This document shows positions 27,737-37,892 of a stretch of 64,000 nt of DNA, piece by piece (the stretch's first letter is position 1; every line of letters starts with the position of its first letter). Position numbers and translations under genes: made by a program. The DNA comes from Chitinophaga pinensis. GTDB taxonomy: Bacteria; Bacteroidota; Bacteroidia; Chitinophagales; CAMDFR01. The stretch covers positions 1 to 64,000 of the forward strand of contig CAMDFR010000002.1 of NCBI GenBank assembly GCA_945897725.1, given 5' to 3'. The notes beneath the pieces were generated by a model that had not been told where the DNA came from, did no database searches, and saw only the letters and a list, made by a program, of their open reading frames with translations.

Positions 27737-30001
27737 TTAAGTCAACGCCATTCTGATAATATTTAATGCACCACCTGCCTTAAACCATTCAATTTGTTGT
27801 TCATTGTAAGTGTGATTCGCTTTTATTTCTTCTGTTGTTCCATCAGCATGATTTAAAACTAAAGTCAATGGCTGGTTAGGAGTAAAAGTAGTTAAGCCAA
27901 CAACATCGATGATGTCATCTTCTTTTATTTTATCATAGTCACTTTTCTCTGCAAAAGTAATACCCAACATGCCTTGCTTCTTTAAATTGGTTTCGTGAAT
28001 TCTAGCAAATGATTTTACCAAAACCACACGCACACCTAAGAAACGAGGCTCCATCGCTGCATGCTCTCTGGAACTACCTTCGCCATAGTTTTCGTCACCA
28101 ACCACAATAGATCCAATGTTCATTGCTTTGTAGGCACGTTGTACTCTAGGTACTTCGTCATAAGCTCCGGTGAATTGATTCTTTACGTTGTTTGTTTTTT
28201 CATTAAAAAAGTTGGTCGCCCCAATCAACATATTATTGGAAATATTATCAAGGTGTCCTCTATATTTTAACCAAGGTCCAGCCATAGAAATATGATCCGT
28301 TGTACATTTCCCTTTGGCTTTAATCAATAAGCGCAAACCTTTTATATCCGTACCTTCCCAAGCAGTGAAAGGCGCCAATAATTGCAATCTATCAGATGTT
28401 TCAGAAACTTTAATTTCAATAGCACTACCATCTGCTGCTGGTGCCATAAATCCAGCATCATCTACATCAAATCCTTTGATTGGTAATTCATATCCTGTTG
28501 GTGGATCTAACATGACTTGTTCTCCGTTTTCATTCGTCAAGGTATCTGTTAATGGATTAAAAGTTAAATCACCAGCAATCGCTAAAGCTGTAGTTAATTC
28601 TGGCGAAGCAACGAAAGCAAAAGTATTTGGATTGCCATCCTGACGTGCCGCAAAGTTTCTATTGAAGGAGTGAACGATTGTATTTTTTTCTTTTTTATCT
28701 GCGCCCGCTCTCGCCCACATGCCAATACAAGGACCACAGGCATTAGCATAAACGGTAGCACCAATTTTATTAAATGTTTCGATAAAACCATCTCTTTCTA
28801 TCGTGAAACGAATTTGCTCAGAACCTGGTGTGATGCTGAATTCAGACTTCGCTTTTAAATTTTTATCTGCTACTTGTTGAGCTAAAGACACCGCACGAGA
28901 AATATCTTCATAAGAGCTATTGGTACAGCTACCAATCAATCCCACTTTAATATTCGTAGGCCAACCATTGGCTGCCGCTACTTCTTTCATTTTAGACACA
29001 GGTGTTGCTAGATCCGGCGTGAAAGGCCCGTTAATATGAGGTTCTAGAGTGTTCAAATCAATTTCAATCACTTGATCAAAATACTTTTCAGCATTGGCAT
29101 ACACTTCGGCATCACCTGTTAAATGTTCTTTAATTTGATTGGCAGCATCAGCCACATCTGCTCTTCCTGTGGCACGTAAATATCGCTCCATGCTTTCGTC
29201 ATAACCAAAAGTAGAAGTGGTTGCTCCAATCTCAGCACCCATATTGGCAATGGTTCCTTTTCCTGTACAACTCATTGCTGTAACACCTTCGCCAAAATAT
29301 TCAACTACAGCACCAGTTCCTCCTTTCACTGTCAAGATTCCTGCCACTTTTAAAATTACATCTTTAGGAGTCGCCCAGCCACTCAATTTTCCTATCAATC
29401 GTACACCAATCAATTTAGGCATCTTTAATTCCCATGCTAAACCAGCCATTACATCACAAGCATCAGCTCCACCAACACCTACAGCAATCATGCCTAAACC
29501 ACCTGCATTCACGGTATGAGAGTCGGTACCGATCATCAACCCTCCAGGAAATGCATAATTCTCTAAAACAATTTGGTGAATAATTCCAGCGCCTGGCTTC
29601 CAGAAGCCAATGCCATATTTGTTAGATACAGAAGCTAAGAAATCATACACCTCTTTGTTGCCTGTATTTGCTTCGTTCAAATCCGTACCTGATCCGTTTT
29701 TTGCAGTGATCAAGTGATCGCAATGTACGGTAGAAGGAACTGCTACTTGTGGTCTACCAGCTTGCATAAACTGTAATAAAGCCATTTGTGCAGTGGCATC
29801 TTGCATTGCTACTCTATCGGGTGCAAAATCTACATAAGAAGAGCCTCTGCCAAAGTTTTCAAGTGCTTGAGCACTGTGTAGATGGGAGTATAAAATCTTT
29901 TCAGTTAGCGTAAGTGGGTGATTCAGTAATTGACGAGCTGCCGCAATTTTTGCAGGCATTTCTGCGTATACTTTCTGTATCATTTTAATGTCGTATGCCA
30001 T
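27737..30001 (-). CDS. acn: Aconitate hydratase
   Basis: [73 protein letters not shown]. Confidence 0.97.
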   Translation of the reverse strand: MAYDIKMIQKVYAEMPAKIAAARQLLNHPLTLTEKILYSHLHSAQALENFGRGSSYVDFAPDRVAMQDATAQMALLQFMQAGRPQVAVPSTVHCDHLITAKNGSGTDLNEANTGNKEVYDFLASVSNKYGIGFWKPGAGIIHQIVLENYAFPGGLMIGTDSHTVNAGGLGMIAVGVGGADACDVMAGLAWELKMPKLIGVRLIGKLSGWATPKDVILKVAGILTVKGGTGAVVEYFGEGVTAMSCTGKGTIANMGAEIGATTSTFGYDESMERYLRATGRADVADAANQIKEHLTGDAEVYANAEKYFDQVIEIDLNTLEPHINGPFTPDLATPVSKMKEVAAANGWPTNIKVGLIGSCTNSSYEDISRAVSLAQQVADKNLKAKSEFSITPGSEQIRFTIERDGFIETFNKIGATVYANACGPCIGMWARAGADKKEKNTIVHSFNRNFAARQDGNPNTFAFVASPELTTALAIAGDLTFNPLTDTLTNENGEQVMLDPPTGYELPIKGFDVDDAGFMAPAADGSAIEIKVSETSDRLQLLAPFTAWEGTDIKGLRLLIKAKGKCTTDHISMAGPWLKYRGHLDNISNNMLIGATNFFNEKTNNVKNQFTGAYDEVPRVQRAYKAMNIGSIVVGDENYGEGSSREHAAMEPRFLGVRVVLVKSFARIHETNLKKQGMLGITFAEKSDYDKIKEDDIIDVVGLTTFTPNQPLTLVLNHADGTTEEIKANHTYNEQQIEWFKAGGALNIIRMALT

Positions 30002-30213
30002 AAGAAGATATTGTTTTATATGAGTAATAAATTTTTTTTCAATAATGTCATCTGGAGAAGAAGTTTTTTAGATGTTCGCATTGGTTTAATCTTTCAAGCC
30101 TTGTTGAGAATGTATGCAAGGTAAATGATTGCTCTTTGTGCTGCTCTATCTTCTTTTGATGAATATAGTGTGCAAATTTATAAATTTTAAACGACTTTTG
30201 TCATCAGAATTAG

Positions 30214-31437
30214 ATGCCTTTTAGTGAATACATAAAATTAGCTTGGCGTAGTATCTCGTCTAGCTTACTTCGCTCCATCCTCACGCTATTGGTGATTGGC
30301 TTGGGTATCGGAGCGTTAATTGCCATCATCACTTCTATACAAGCTCTCGAAAATTCTATGCGCACTAATTTTGCCACCATGGGCACCAATACCTTTACTA
30401 TTGTTGATCAGGGTCAGGTATTCGATGGACAAAGGGACGTGAAGACCAACGAAAAAATCAATGTGCATCAAGCTGAATTATTTAAGCAGAATTTTAAATT
30501 GAATGCAAAAATTGCGATTCATGCCGTAGTCAATGGGAACTCGGTATTGAAGTTTGAGAGTAAAAAAACAAACCCAAATGTAAACGTGACAGCGATAGAC
30601 GAAAACTATCTTTCCATTGCTGGTCTGTTGATAGAAGAGGGCAGAAATTTCACCACACTAGAAATCGAAAACGGCGTCTCCGTAGCTTTGGTTGGCGAAG
30701 ATGTTGTCAGCAAATTATACCCCGACAGGAAGAAGGTGCTTGGTAGTTTATTGACCATTGGCTCGGCTAAATATAAAGTGATTGGAGTATTAAAGAGCAA
30801 GGGTTCTAGTTCTGGAAGCAACGACAATCTTACGTTGATAGGCTATACGTCGGCTAGACAAAACTATGACATGAAAGACGTGAGTTATAATATTAGTATT
30901 TTTTGTGACAATGCTGAAGACATTGATAAAACGATCGAAGAGGCCTCAGGTGTTTTTAGAAACATCAGAAAAGTTCGTCCGGGCGAAGAAGACCACTTTG
31001 AAATTAATAAAAGTGATAGCAATGCTGAAAAATTAATCAGTATTCTATCGAATATAAAAATCGCTACCATTGTGATTGGCATTCTTACGCTTATCGGAGC
31101 AGGCATCGGCTTGATGAATATTTTGTTGGTGTCGGTCAATGAAAGAACACGTGAAATAGGCGTCAGTAAAGCTATGGGCGCCACACGAAGAAATATCATG
31201 ATGCAGTTTTTGAGCGAGTCTGTGATGATTTGTTTGCTCGGTGGTATCGCAGGCATCATCTTAGGAATTTTGTTTGGAAACGCCGTCGCACTTGGATTAC
31301 ACTCCTCCTTTATCATGCCTTGGAATTGGGTTTTTTATGGCTTGCTTTTCTGTACCATCATCGGCTTATCGGCAGGTATCTATCCTGCATTAAAAGCAGG
31401 AAACCTCAATCCTGTAGAGGCTTTACGTTACGAATAG
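30214..31437 (+). CDS. ABC transporter permease, MacB/FtsX family
   Basis: MacB periplasmic core, NILLVSVNERTREIGVSKAMGATRRNIMMQFLSESV, AGIYPALKAGNLNPVEALRYE. Confidence 0.92.
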   Translation: MPFSEYIKLAWRSISSSLLRSILTLLVIGLGIGALIAIITSIQALENSMRTNFATMGTNTFTIVDQGQVFDGQRDVKTNEKINVHQAELFKQNFKLNAKIAIHAVVNGNSVLKFESKKTNPNVNVTAIDENYLSIAGLLIEEGRNFTTLEIENGVSVALVGEDVVSKLYPDRKKVLGSLLTIGSAKYKVIGVLKSKGSSSGSNDNLTLIGYTSARQNYDMKDVSYNISIFCDNAEDIDKTIEEASGVFRNIRKVRPGEEDHFEINKSDSNAEKLISILSNIKIATIVIGILTLIGAGIGLMNILLVSVNERTREIGVSKAMGATRRNIMMQFLSESVMICLLGGIAGIILGILFGNAVALGLHSSFIMPWNWVFYGLLFCTIIGLSAGIYPALKAGNLNPVEALRYE

Positions 31438-31449
31438 AGAATCTTTTGT

Positions 31450-31514
31450 TGGGTGTGCCGCCATGCAAAAAAAACAATGCATGTCGTCCTGCTATCCATT
31501 ACAAGCTGCTGTAA
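31450..31514 (-). repeat. Dispersed palindromic element (family P)
   Basis: Reverse complement: ACAGCAGCTTGTAATGGATAGCAGGACGACATGCattgttttttttGCATGGCGGCACACCC. Confidence 0.7.
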
Positions 31515-31612
31515 GACACAAACAGCAGGCTTTTCATTGCTATCAGTCACACAGCATCTTCTTTCAATCATACTCATTTTTGCTGTTCATGTCTAGTATC
31601 ATTGCGAAACGA

Positions 31613-31695
31613 ATGCCGCAGCAGAGGGTGCAGCAAGTACCATGTACTGCGAAACACTCGGTAGCCAAAGGCTTTAGCCTGGCTAGCTGCCCCTC
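31613..31695 (+). repeat. Dispersed palindromic element (family P)
   Basis: GCAGAGGGTGCAGCAAGTACCATGTACTGCGAAACACTCGG... Confidence 0.7.
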
Positions 31696-31706
31696 AACAA
31701 TAGAGA

Positions 31707-32255
31707 TTAACTTTGTTTATGTAATTCAAATTTGATGGCATCCATCAGTGTATTCTCTTTTTCGAAAAAGTCCTTTATCTTCCCTTTGTTAATAAAACCC
31801 GCCTTTTCAGCCACTCTTTGAGAAGCTTTATTGAACTCAAAAGTATGTGCGCAAATGCAAGTAACTTGTGTGTGCTCAAATAAATAATCGCAAAAAGCTT
31901 TTAATGCCGAAGTCATGATACCCTTATTCCAAAAGGGTTTTGCTAGCCAGTAACCAATTTCTATACAAGCATCAGACTGTTGAAGGGCTTCCGCGTTTTC
32001 TATATGCATGCCAATACCACCAATCGTTTTATGCATAGTGGTTCGAATACTCCAATGTTTTTGAACTCCATTTTTTTGGATAAACTCAAGTTCTTTCTCC
32101 ATCCAATCGATGGCGTGTTGTCTGAGATAAGGAGAGGGTAATTGCAAGGTATTGTCATAAATCTCTGGCTCGTTTAAATAAAGGACATAGTCATCAAGGT
32201 CTGCCATACTTGGCAAATCGAGGCATATTTGATTATTTACAATAATTTTTGTCAT
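31707..32255 (-). CDS. GNAT family N-acetyltransferase
   Basis: GIGMHIENAE...IEIGYWLAKPFWNKGIMTSALKAFCDYLF...ICAHTFEFNKASQRVAEKAGF (RimJ/RimL-type). Confidence 0.92.
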   Translation of the reverse strand: MTKIIVNNQICLDLPSMADLDDYVLYLNEPEIYDNTLQLPSPYLRQHAIDWMEKELEFIQKNGVQKHWSIRTTMHKTIGGIGMHIENAEALQQSDACIEIGYWLAKPFWNKGIMTSALKAFCDYLFEHTQVTCICAHTFEFNKASQRVAEKAGFINKGKIKDFFEKENTLMDAIKFELHKQS

Positions 32256-32335
32256 ATCTATGTTGAATCCAATATTAATTCTTAATTTTAAACATCATTG
32301 AAAAAGCGACTATACTTTCATTTGAAATAAACAGT

Positions 32336-34570
32336 ATGGCATTTCCGACAAAAAATATTCACATTAAAAATACGAGTTTTAAGCAAGTATTTAAAACCTT
32401 TCAGTTCATCAATCTTGGCATTTTTGGAACTATTATTCTGATGTTCTTGATGATGCGTATAGGCGCTTGTGGCTATATTCCAGACTTAGAAGAAATCAAA
32501 AATCCTAAAAGTTTATTAGCAACAAATATCTACTCAGAAGACTACGAATTATTGGGCTCTTACTATATTCAAAATAGAACAGAAGTGAGGTATGAAGAAT
32601 TGTCGCCATGGTTGGTGAAAGCCTTAGTTGCTACGGAAGATAAAAGGTTTTACGAACATAGCGGTATCGATTTTAAAGGAACGGTGCGTGCTTTTGCCAA
32701 GCTAGGCAGAGATGGTGGCGGCAGTACTTTAAGCCAGCAAACAGCAAAGAATTTGTTTTTTGATGCCGATCGTTCCAGTAAAATAAAACGCTTGTTTCAA
32801 AAAATAAAAGAGCAATATTTAGCTGTTCAATTAGAAAGAAACTTCTCTAAAGAAGAGATTGTCGCTCTTTATTTCAATACGGTATTTTATAATTATAATG
32901 CCTATGGAATAAAGACAGCAGCCCATACTTATTTCAATAAAAATCAAAAAGATTTAACGGTTGAAGAAGCGGCGTTGTTGGTAGGTATGCTCAAAGGACC
33001 AAGCATGTATAACCCACGTTTAAAAGCAGATGCAGCCACCAGAAGAAGAAATACGGTCTTGGATTTAATGGCGGATCAAACAGTGATTACACAAGGTCAA
33101 GCGGATTCTATCAAAAAAATCCCCATCAAATTAAATTATAAGAGCAATAGCACAGATGCGGGTTTAGCAACCTATTTCAGAGACCAAATTTCTATTGATT
33201 TAAAAAAATGGATCAGTGAACATCCTAAGCCTGATGGAACTAAATATAATCTGTATACAGACGGTTTACAAATACACACCACCATCAATAGCAAAATGCA
33301 ACAGTATGCAGAAGACGCGGTGCAGCAGCATTTGAAGCAAATGCAAAAACAGTTTTTTAAAGAGTGGCATGGCAAAGATCCTTGGAAAACAGGAGAGCGA
33401 GCGAACCCTACCTTGCTAGAAAAACTAGTTAAGAGAACCGCACTTTACAAACAATTGGTAGAGGATGGATTGAACGAAAGGCAGATAGAGCGAGAAATGG
33501 AATTAAAAAGACCAATGACCATTTTCGCATATGGTGGAGATAGAGATACGCTTTTGAGTATTTACGATTCCTTACGTTATTACAAGCAAATCTTACAAAC
33601 AGGCTTTGTGGTGCTTGATCCTAAAACCGGCTTTGTGAAAGCCTGGGTTGGCGGACCAGATTTTACATACTTTCAATTAGATCATGTGCGCGCTACAAGA
33701 CGTCAGGTAGGTAGTACCATGAAACCCTTATTGTATGGAGCAGCCATGGATATGGGAATGACGCCACAAAGCACCGTTCCTTACGATTGTCCAAACATAG
33801 CAAGCAATCCAAATTGGTGCCCCGCAGGAACGGGTACCTGGCCAATAGGCACAGAAGTCACCCTGAGTGAAGGATTGAAGTATTCTGACAATATGATTAC
33901 TTCTCAAGTGATGAAGATTGTTGGGCCACAAGCCTTGATTAATATGGCACGCAAGCTAGGTATCAATTCCGAAATGGATGCCGTTCCTTCGCTCGCGTTA
34001 GGCACTTGTGATGTTTCCGTAATAGATATGGCGGGCGCTTACACAGCCTTTGCCAATAGAGGTGTTTATTCAAAACCCATGTATATCACCCGTATCACGG
34101 ATAGAAATGGCAAAGTATTAGATGAGTTTACTCCGACCAAGAAAAATGAATTAAGTGAACGAACTGCTTTCTGTGTCATTAACATGATGCGTGGTGTAGT
34201 GACAGGTGGAACCGCTAAAAGACTTCAGTCGCAATATGGTCTACGAAATGTGATTGCAGGAAAAACAGGAACGACACAAAGCAATAGCGATGCATGGTTT
34301 GTAGGGGTAACACCCAATTTGTTAGGCGTGGTGTGGGTAGGTTGTGATGAGCCGAGTATTCATTTTGCCACGACTGGTGCAGGACAAGGCGCAAGTGCGG
34401 CCTTACCTATTTGGGCATTGTTCTTTAAAAAAGTATATGCCGATAGATCTTTAAAAATACGACCTAGCGATAGTTTTGATGCTCCTGATGGTTTCACCAC
34501 CGACACCACTGGTGCATTAATTCCTGTGTTAGTTGATTCATTGAGTAGCGATGATGCCGTAGCTCCCTAG
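32336..34570 (+). CDS. Penicillin-binding protein 1A (transglycosylase/transpeptidase)
   Basis: ATEDKRFYEHSGIDFKGTVRA, GGSTLSQQTAKNLFF, RQVGSTMKPLLYGAAMD, YSDNMITSQ, AGKTGTTQSNSDAWFVG. Confidence 0.96.
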   Translation: MAFPTKNIHIKNTSFKQVFKTFQFINLGIFGTIILMFLMMRIGACGYIPDLEEIKNPKSLLATNIYSEDYELLGSYYIQNRTEVRYEELSPWLVKALVATEDKRFYEHSGIDFKGTVRAFAKLGRDGGGSTLSQQTAKNLFFDADRSSKIKRLFQKIKEQYLAVQLERNFSKEEIVALYFNTVFYNYNAYGIKTAAHTYFNKNQKDLTVEEAALLVGMLKGPSMYNPRLKADAATRRRNTVLDLMADQTVITQGQADSIKKIPIKLNYKSNSTDAGLATYFRDQISIDLKKWISEHPKPDGTKYNLYTDGLQIHTTINSKMQQYAEDAVQQHLKQMQKQFFKEWHGKDPWKTGERANPTLLEKLVKRTALYKQLVEDGLNERQIEREMELKRPMTIFAYGGDRDTLLSIYDSLRYYKQILQTGFVVLDPKTGFVKAWVGGPDFTYFQLDHVRATRRQVGSTMKPLLYGAAMDMGMTPQSTVPYDCPNIASNPNWCPAGTGTWPIGTEVTLSEGLKYSDNMITSQVMKIVGPQALINMARKLGINSEMDAVPSLALGTCDVSVIDMAGAYTAFANRGVYSKPMYITRITDRNGKVLDEFTPTKKNELSERTAFCVINMMRGVVTGGTAKRLQSQYGLRNVIAGKTGTTQSNSDAWFVGVTPNLLGVVWVGCDEPSIHFATTGAGQGASAALPIWALFFKKVYADRSLKIRPSDSFDAPDGFTTDTTGALIPVLVDSLSSDDAVAP

Positions 34571-34665
34571 CAGCAAACTATTCAACACCAATTGTATTCC
34601 AATCTTTAATTTTTTTACAAGTAGTCTGTTTTTTGATTTGATTAAAGAGGACAAAGGCACAAAAA

Positions 34666-34700
34666 AAACACCTGCCTCATATTTAACGAAACAGGTGTTT
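34666..34700. terminator. Terminator hairpin between convergent genes
   Basis: AAACACCTG ... CAGGTGTTT. Confidence 0.6.
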
Positions 34701-34722
34701 AGAGATTGAATCAATAAGAAAT

Positions 34723-36498
34723 TTACTCCGCAGTGTTTTGTTTGCCCTTTAACTTAAATTCACTTTCTAAGTATCCTGGACGTGCTGCGTAAATACCGGC
34801 ATCAAAGCGTTTGCTGACAACCAATCTGTTTTTTGGTTGGTATAAAAAGATGTAAGGAATAGCGTTGTGTACCATGTTTTGGAACTCTTTAAACAAAGCC
34901 TCTCTTTTCGTTTGATCTAATTCTACGCGTAACTTATCAATCAACATATCAGAATTTTGATCACCATAAGAAACATAATTGCTACCGCCGTTTTTGGATG
35001 AGGTATGCCATATTTGTTTGGGGTCATCATTAATAGGATCTCCTACCCAACCACCAACATACAAATCAAAATTATGTTTTTTTGTTTCATCAATAAATAC
35101 GGTCCATTCTTTAGGTTGTGTGTTTAGCTCTATGCCTACTTTTTTAGCATTTTCACCTAATAGCAAACAGATTTTTTCTCTGGTATCATTTCCTTGATTG
35201 AACTTGATGCTAAAACTTAATTTTAATTTTGCGCCATTGACAATCTTATCACGAATACCATCTCCATCCGTATCTTTCCAACCATCTTCCTCCAATAATT
35301 TTTTAGCCAATTCAAGATCAAAAGCAAAAGGCTTCATCGTTTTGTCATAATATTTTTTTGCAACCTGTACCGGACCATCCATTGGATCTGCCAATCCATA
35401 TAATAGCGATTTGATAATATCCTCCCTATCTACGCAGTGTGCTAATGCCTCACGAACCTTGATATCACTCAATCTTGCATCCTTCATGTTTAAACCGATA
35501 TAGATATAAGATAATTCTTCAGGTGTTTCAAATTTATACGAATTGTTTAATTCTTTATCGTCTCGATTGGTGATAAAGTCTTTAGGTTTCATAGCACGCA
35601 CCACATCTATACTCTTGTTTTTGATAGAAGAATTTACGGAGGACCAATCGTTGATAATTTCGTAAGTGATCTTATCAGGATAGGCCGGAATGTTGGCTGC
35701 GTCGCCCCACCATCCTTTTTTCTTTATCAAAACAATTCTCTGTGTAGTTGCCCAGCTTTCGAAGGCATAAGGACCGCAACCTACAACAAAACCTTTTTCG
35801 CGTTGAAACTTATCGCCGTTAAACTCTTTTGCAAAATCTTGTTGATTCTGATCTGCCTTTATGGCATCTGTGTTTTTAGGATTGCAGATAAAGTATAGTG
35901 TCGTGTTTTTTAGTAGATGAGTAGGGTCGTATATATATTCTGGCAGCACATACACAGAGCCAGTGACAAACTCAGATAAGTAGTGCTTTTGGTTGGTAAT
36001 CAACGTAAATTTTCTTGGATTGCTCGGGTCTATTTTGATATCTTTTAAAAAGTCTAAGGTGCTTCTTCCTTGTTCGTTATCAAGCAAAGGATGCAACATT
36101 GTTTTGTAAGTAAAATCAAAGTCTGACGCTAATACAGGACTTCCATTATCCCATTTCGCATCGCTTCTAATTTCGAAAGTGATGGCTAAGCCGCCTTTAA
36201 ATTCACCATCTAAGACCTCTGTTACAGTAGGGCGAGCAATGGCTAATTCAGGAACAATCTGCATCGATTTTTTATCTATATCAAGCAATTGCATAAACAA
36301 CATGTCTTCGATATATATAGCGCCAGCGTCTGTACTATTGGTAGGGTTTAATTTGTCAGCATCTGAAAGCTCATGAACCACTAATTCATTCTTCCCATAA
36401 TCTTTGTTTTCGTCATTGCTTTTTTTGTTTCCACAATTGCACGAGGAGAGCATGCATAGTGCAGAAAACATTATAAATAGATGCGCTTTTCTTAACAT
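34723..36498 (-). CDS. Peptide/nickel-type ABC transporter substrate-binding lipoprotein (SBP family 5)
   Basis: Lipobox MLSSCNCG; KWDNGSPVLASDFDFTYKTML, LSDIKVREALAHCVDREDII, YVGGWVGDPINDDPKQIWH. Confidence 0.92.
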   Translation of the reverse strand: MLRKAHLFIMFSALCMLSSCNCGNKKSNDENKDYGKNELVVHELSDADKLNPTNSTDAGAIYIEDMLFMQLLDIDKKSMQIVPELAIARPTVTEVLDGEFKGGLAITFEIRSDAKWDNGSPVLASDFDFTYKTMLHPLLDNEQGRSTLDFLKDIKIDPSNPRKFTLITNQKHYLSEFVTGSVYVLPEYIYDPTHLLKNTTLYFICNPKNTDAIKADQNQQDFAKEFNGDKFQREKGFVVGCGPYAFESWATTQRIVLIKKKGWWGDAANIPAYPDKITYEIINDWSSVNSSIKNKSIDVVRAMKPKDFITNRDDKELNNSYKFETPEELSYIYIGLNMKDARLSDIKVREALAHCVDREDIIKSLLYGLADPMDGPVQVAKKYYDKTMKPFAFDLELAKKLLEEDGWKDTDGDGIRDKIVNGAKLKLSFSIKFNQGNDTREKICLLLGENAKKVGIELNTQPKEWTVFIDETKKHNFDLYVGGWVGDPINDDPKQIWHTSSKNGGSNYVSYGDQNSDMLIDKLRVELDQTKREALFKEFQNMVHNAIPYIFLYQPKNRLVVSKRFDAGIYAARPGYLESEFKLKGKQNTAE

Positions 36499-36578
36499 AA
36501 TAGAATTTAATTTAAATGTGGATTGTAAATATATAAAAAATCGTTCTCTATCTATGGAAGTATCCTTGTGAGAAGAAA

Positions 36579-37856
36579 TTAGATGCGGTCGTTAAAAAGA
36601 TATTTTAATTTATCGAAGAACTTAGTGATTAAACGCTTCTTATCGGTAATAATATCCGCTACACCACGCATGTCTTGTTGCATGCTGAGTTGCTTATGAT
36701 AGGAGGTTTCGTTCATTTTAGGAAGACTCACTTCCACAATATATTTTCCATCCACTGGCACAGAAGAAATATTTTCGATAACAGCATCGAGTGTGCCAAA
36801 TTCTTGATAAGGATAGTTGTCGAGCTTGATCATTACTCTTTGTCCTTTCTTCACCTTTCCAGCGTTTTGTGTTGGCAACATAATTTGACCTATAAAAAAA
36901 TCGTTTTTCTGTACAATGCTCAGAACCGTTTTGCCTATTTCTACAAATTGATTTTCGTTGCGTATAGTATTGAATGAAACAGAACCTTTGGCAGGAGAGG
37001 TAATAAGGAAGGTGTTTTTCCAGCTTTTAATTTTGCTTCTTAGGTTATTGAAATTTTCAATAATAGAAGATTTTTTGTCTAAACTATTCTGGGCATCCAT
37101 CACATTCACATCAGTGAGTTGCTTTTCAAAATTGGCAATACTCATCTGACCATTAGAGATATTGGCGTTCATGCTCTGAATCTGGTTTTGCAAACGAATG
37201 CTGCTGCTTTCGGACTCTTGAAGTTCACGAGTAGATATAATGCCTTTCTGATAAAGTTTCAAGTCATTCGAATATTTAAGCTCAGCATTATTCAATTCTT
37301 TTCTTATCGAAGCAATTTGTCTTTTATACGAAGCGATCAATTCATTCTGAAAAACGATAGACTCTCTGATTTTATTGATTTGTTGGTTTTTATAATTCGA
37401 TAATGCAAACAAATCTTGGTCCTGCATGGAGTTTAGAAATTGCGAATAATCGGCCTGCAATTCCCCCATTTGTTTTTTAGGATCAAGCTGCTGAAGTGTC
37501 TCGCGCAGCAGGATGCTGTCATCGTCTAATAGACTATCTAGATAAAGCACATAAGTATAATCAGCAACACTTTCAATCACCCCTACTAACTGATTGCTAT
37601 CGACGCTCTCATTATCTTTTACCAACAAATGAGTAAGCTTGCCACTTGTTTTTGCAATCATGGGAATGGGTGGCGTAGAGGTGCTTATGATCACTGGAGC
37701 CGACACCACATCGGGATACTTAATGATATAACTAAAGGCAAGCAAACCAGCTAATACCAATAGAACCACCGTAGAGCCCCATCTTACGATCCAAGTAGGC
37801 ACCGCTCCGATGAGTTCTTGTACTTCATTGCTTCTGATATCAAATTTTTCTTCCAC
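36579..37856 (-). CDS. HlyD-family secretion periplasmic adaptor
   Basis: N-terminal TM, SGKLTHLLVKDNESVDSNQLVGVIES, long coiled coil, SPAKGSVSFNTIRNENQFVEIGKTVLSI. Confidence 0.92.
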   Translation of the reverse strand: MEEKFDIRSNEVQELIGAVPTWIVRWGSTVVLLVLAGLLAFSYIIKYPDVVSAPVIISTSTPPIPMIAKTSGKLTHLLVKDNESVDSNQLVGVIESVADYTYVLYLDSLLDDDSILLRETLQQLDPKKQMGELQADYSQFLNSMQDQDLFALSNYKNQQINKIRESIVFQNELIASYKRQIASIRKELNNAELKYSNDLKLYQKGIISTRELQESESSSIRLQNQIQSMNANISNGQMSIANFEKQLTDVNVMDAQNSLDKKSSIIENFNNLRSKIKSWKNTFLITSPAKGSVSFNTIRNENQFVEIGKTVLSIVQKNDFFIGQIMLPTQNAGKVKKGQRVMIKLDNYPYQEFGTLDAVIENISSVPVDGKYIVEVSLPKMNETSYHKQLSMQQDMRGVADIITDKKRLITKFFDKLKYLFNDRI

Positions 37857-37892
37857 GCTCTAAATTATTATCTGTGCTTCTTTTTAATCTTA

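Noticed and set aside
30885-31316. 143-aa minus-strand ORF antisense to the MacB-like permease
   Set aside because: Antisense shadow of a conserved gene.
31690-31700. TAACTTTG promoter-like box at the end of the GNAT gene
   Set aside because: Plus-strand motif inside the 3' end region of a minus-strand gene with no plus-strand gene immediately downstream; likely chance.
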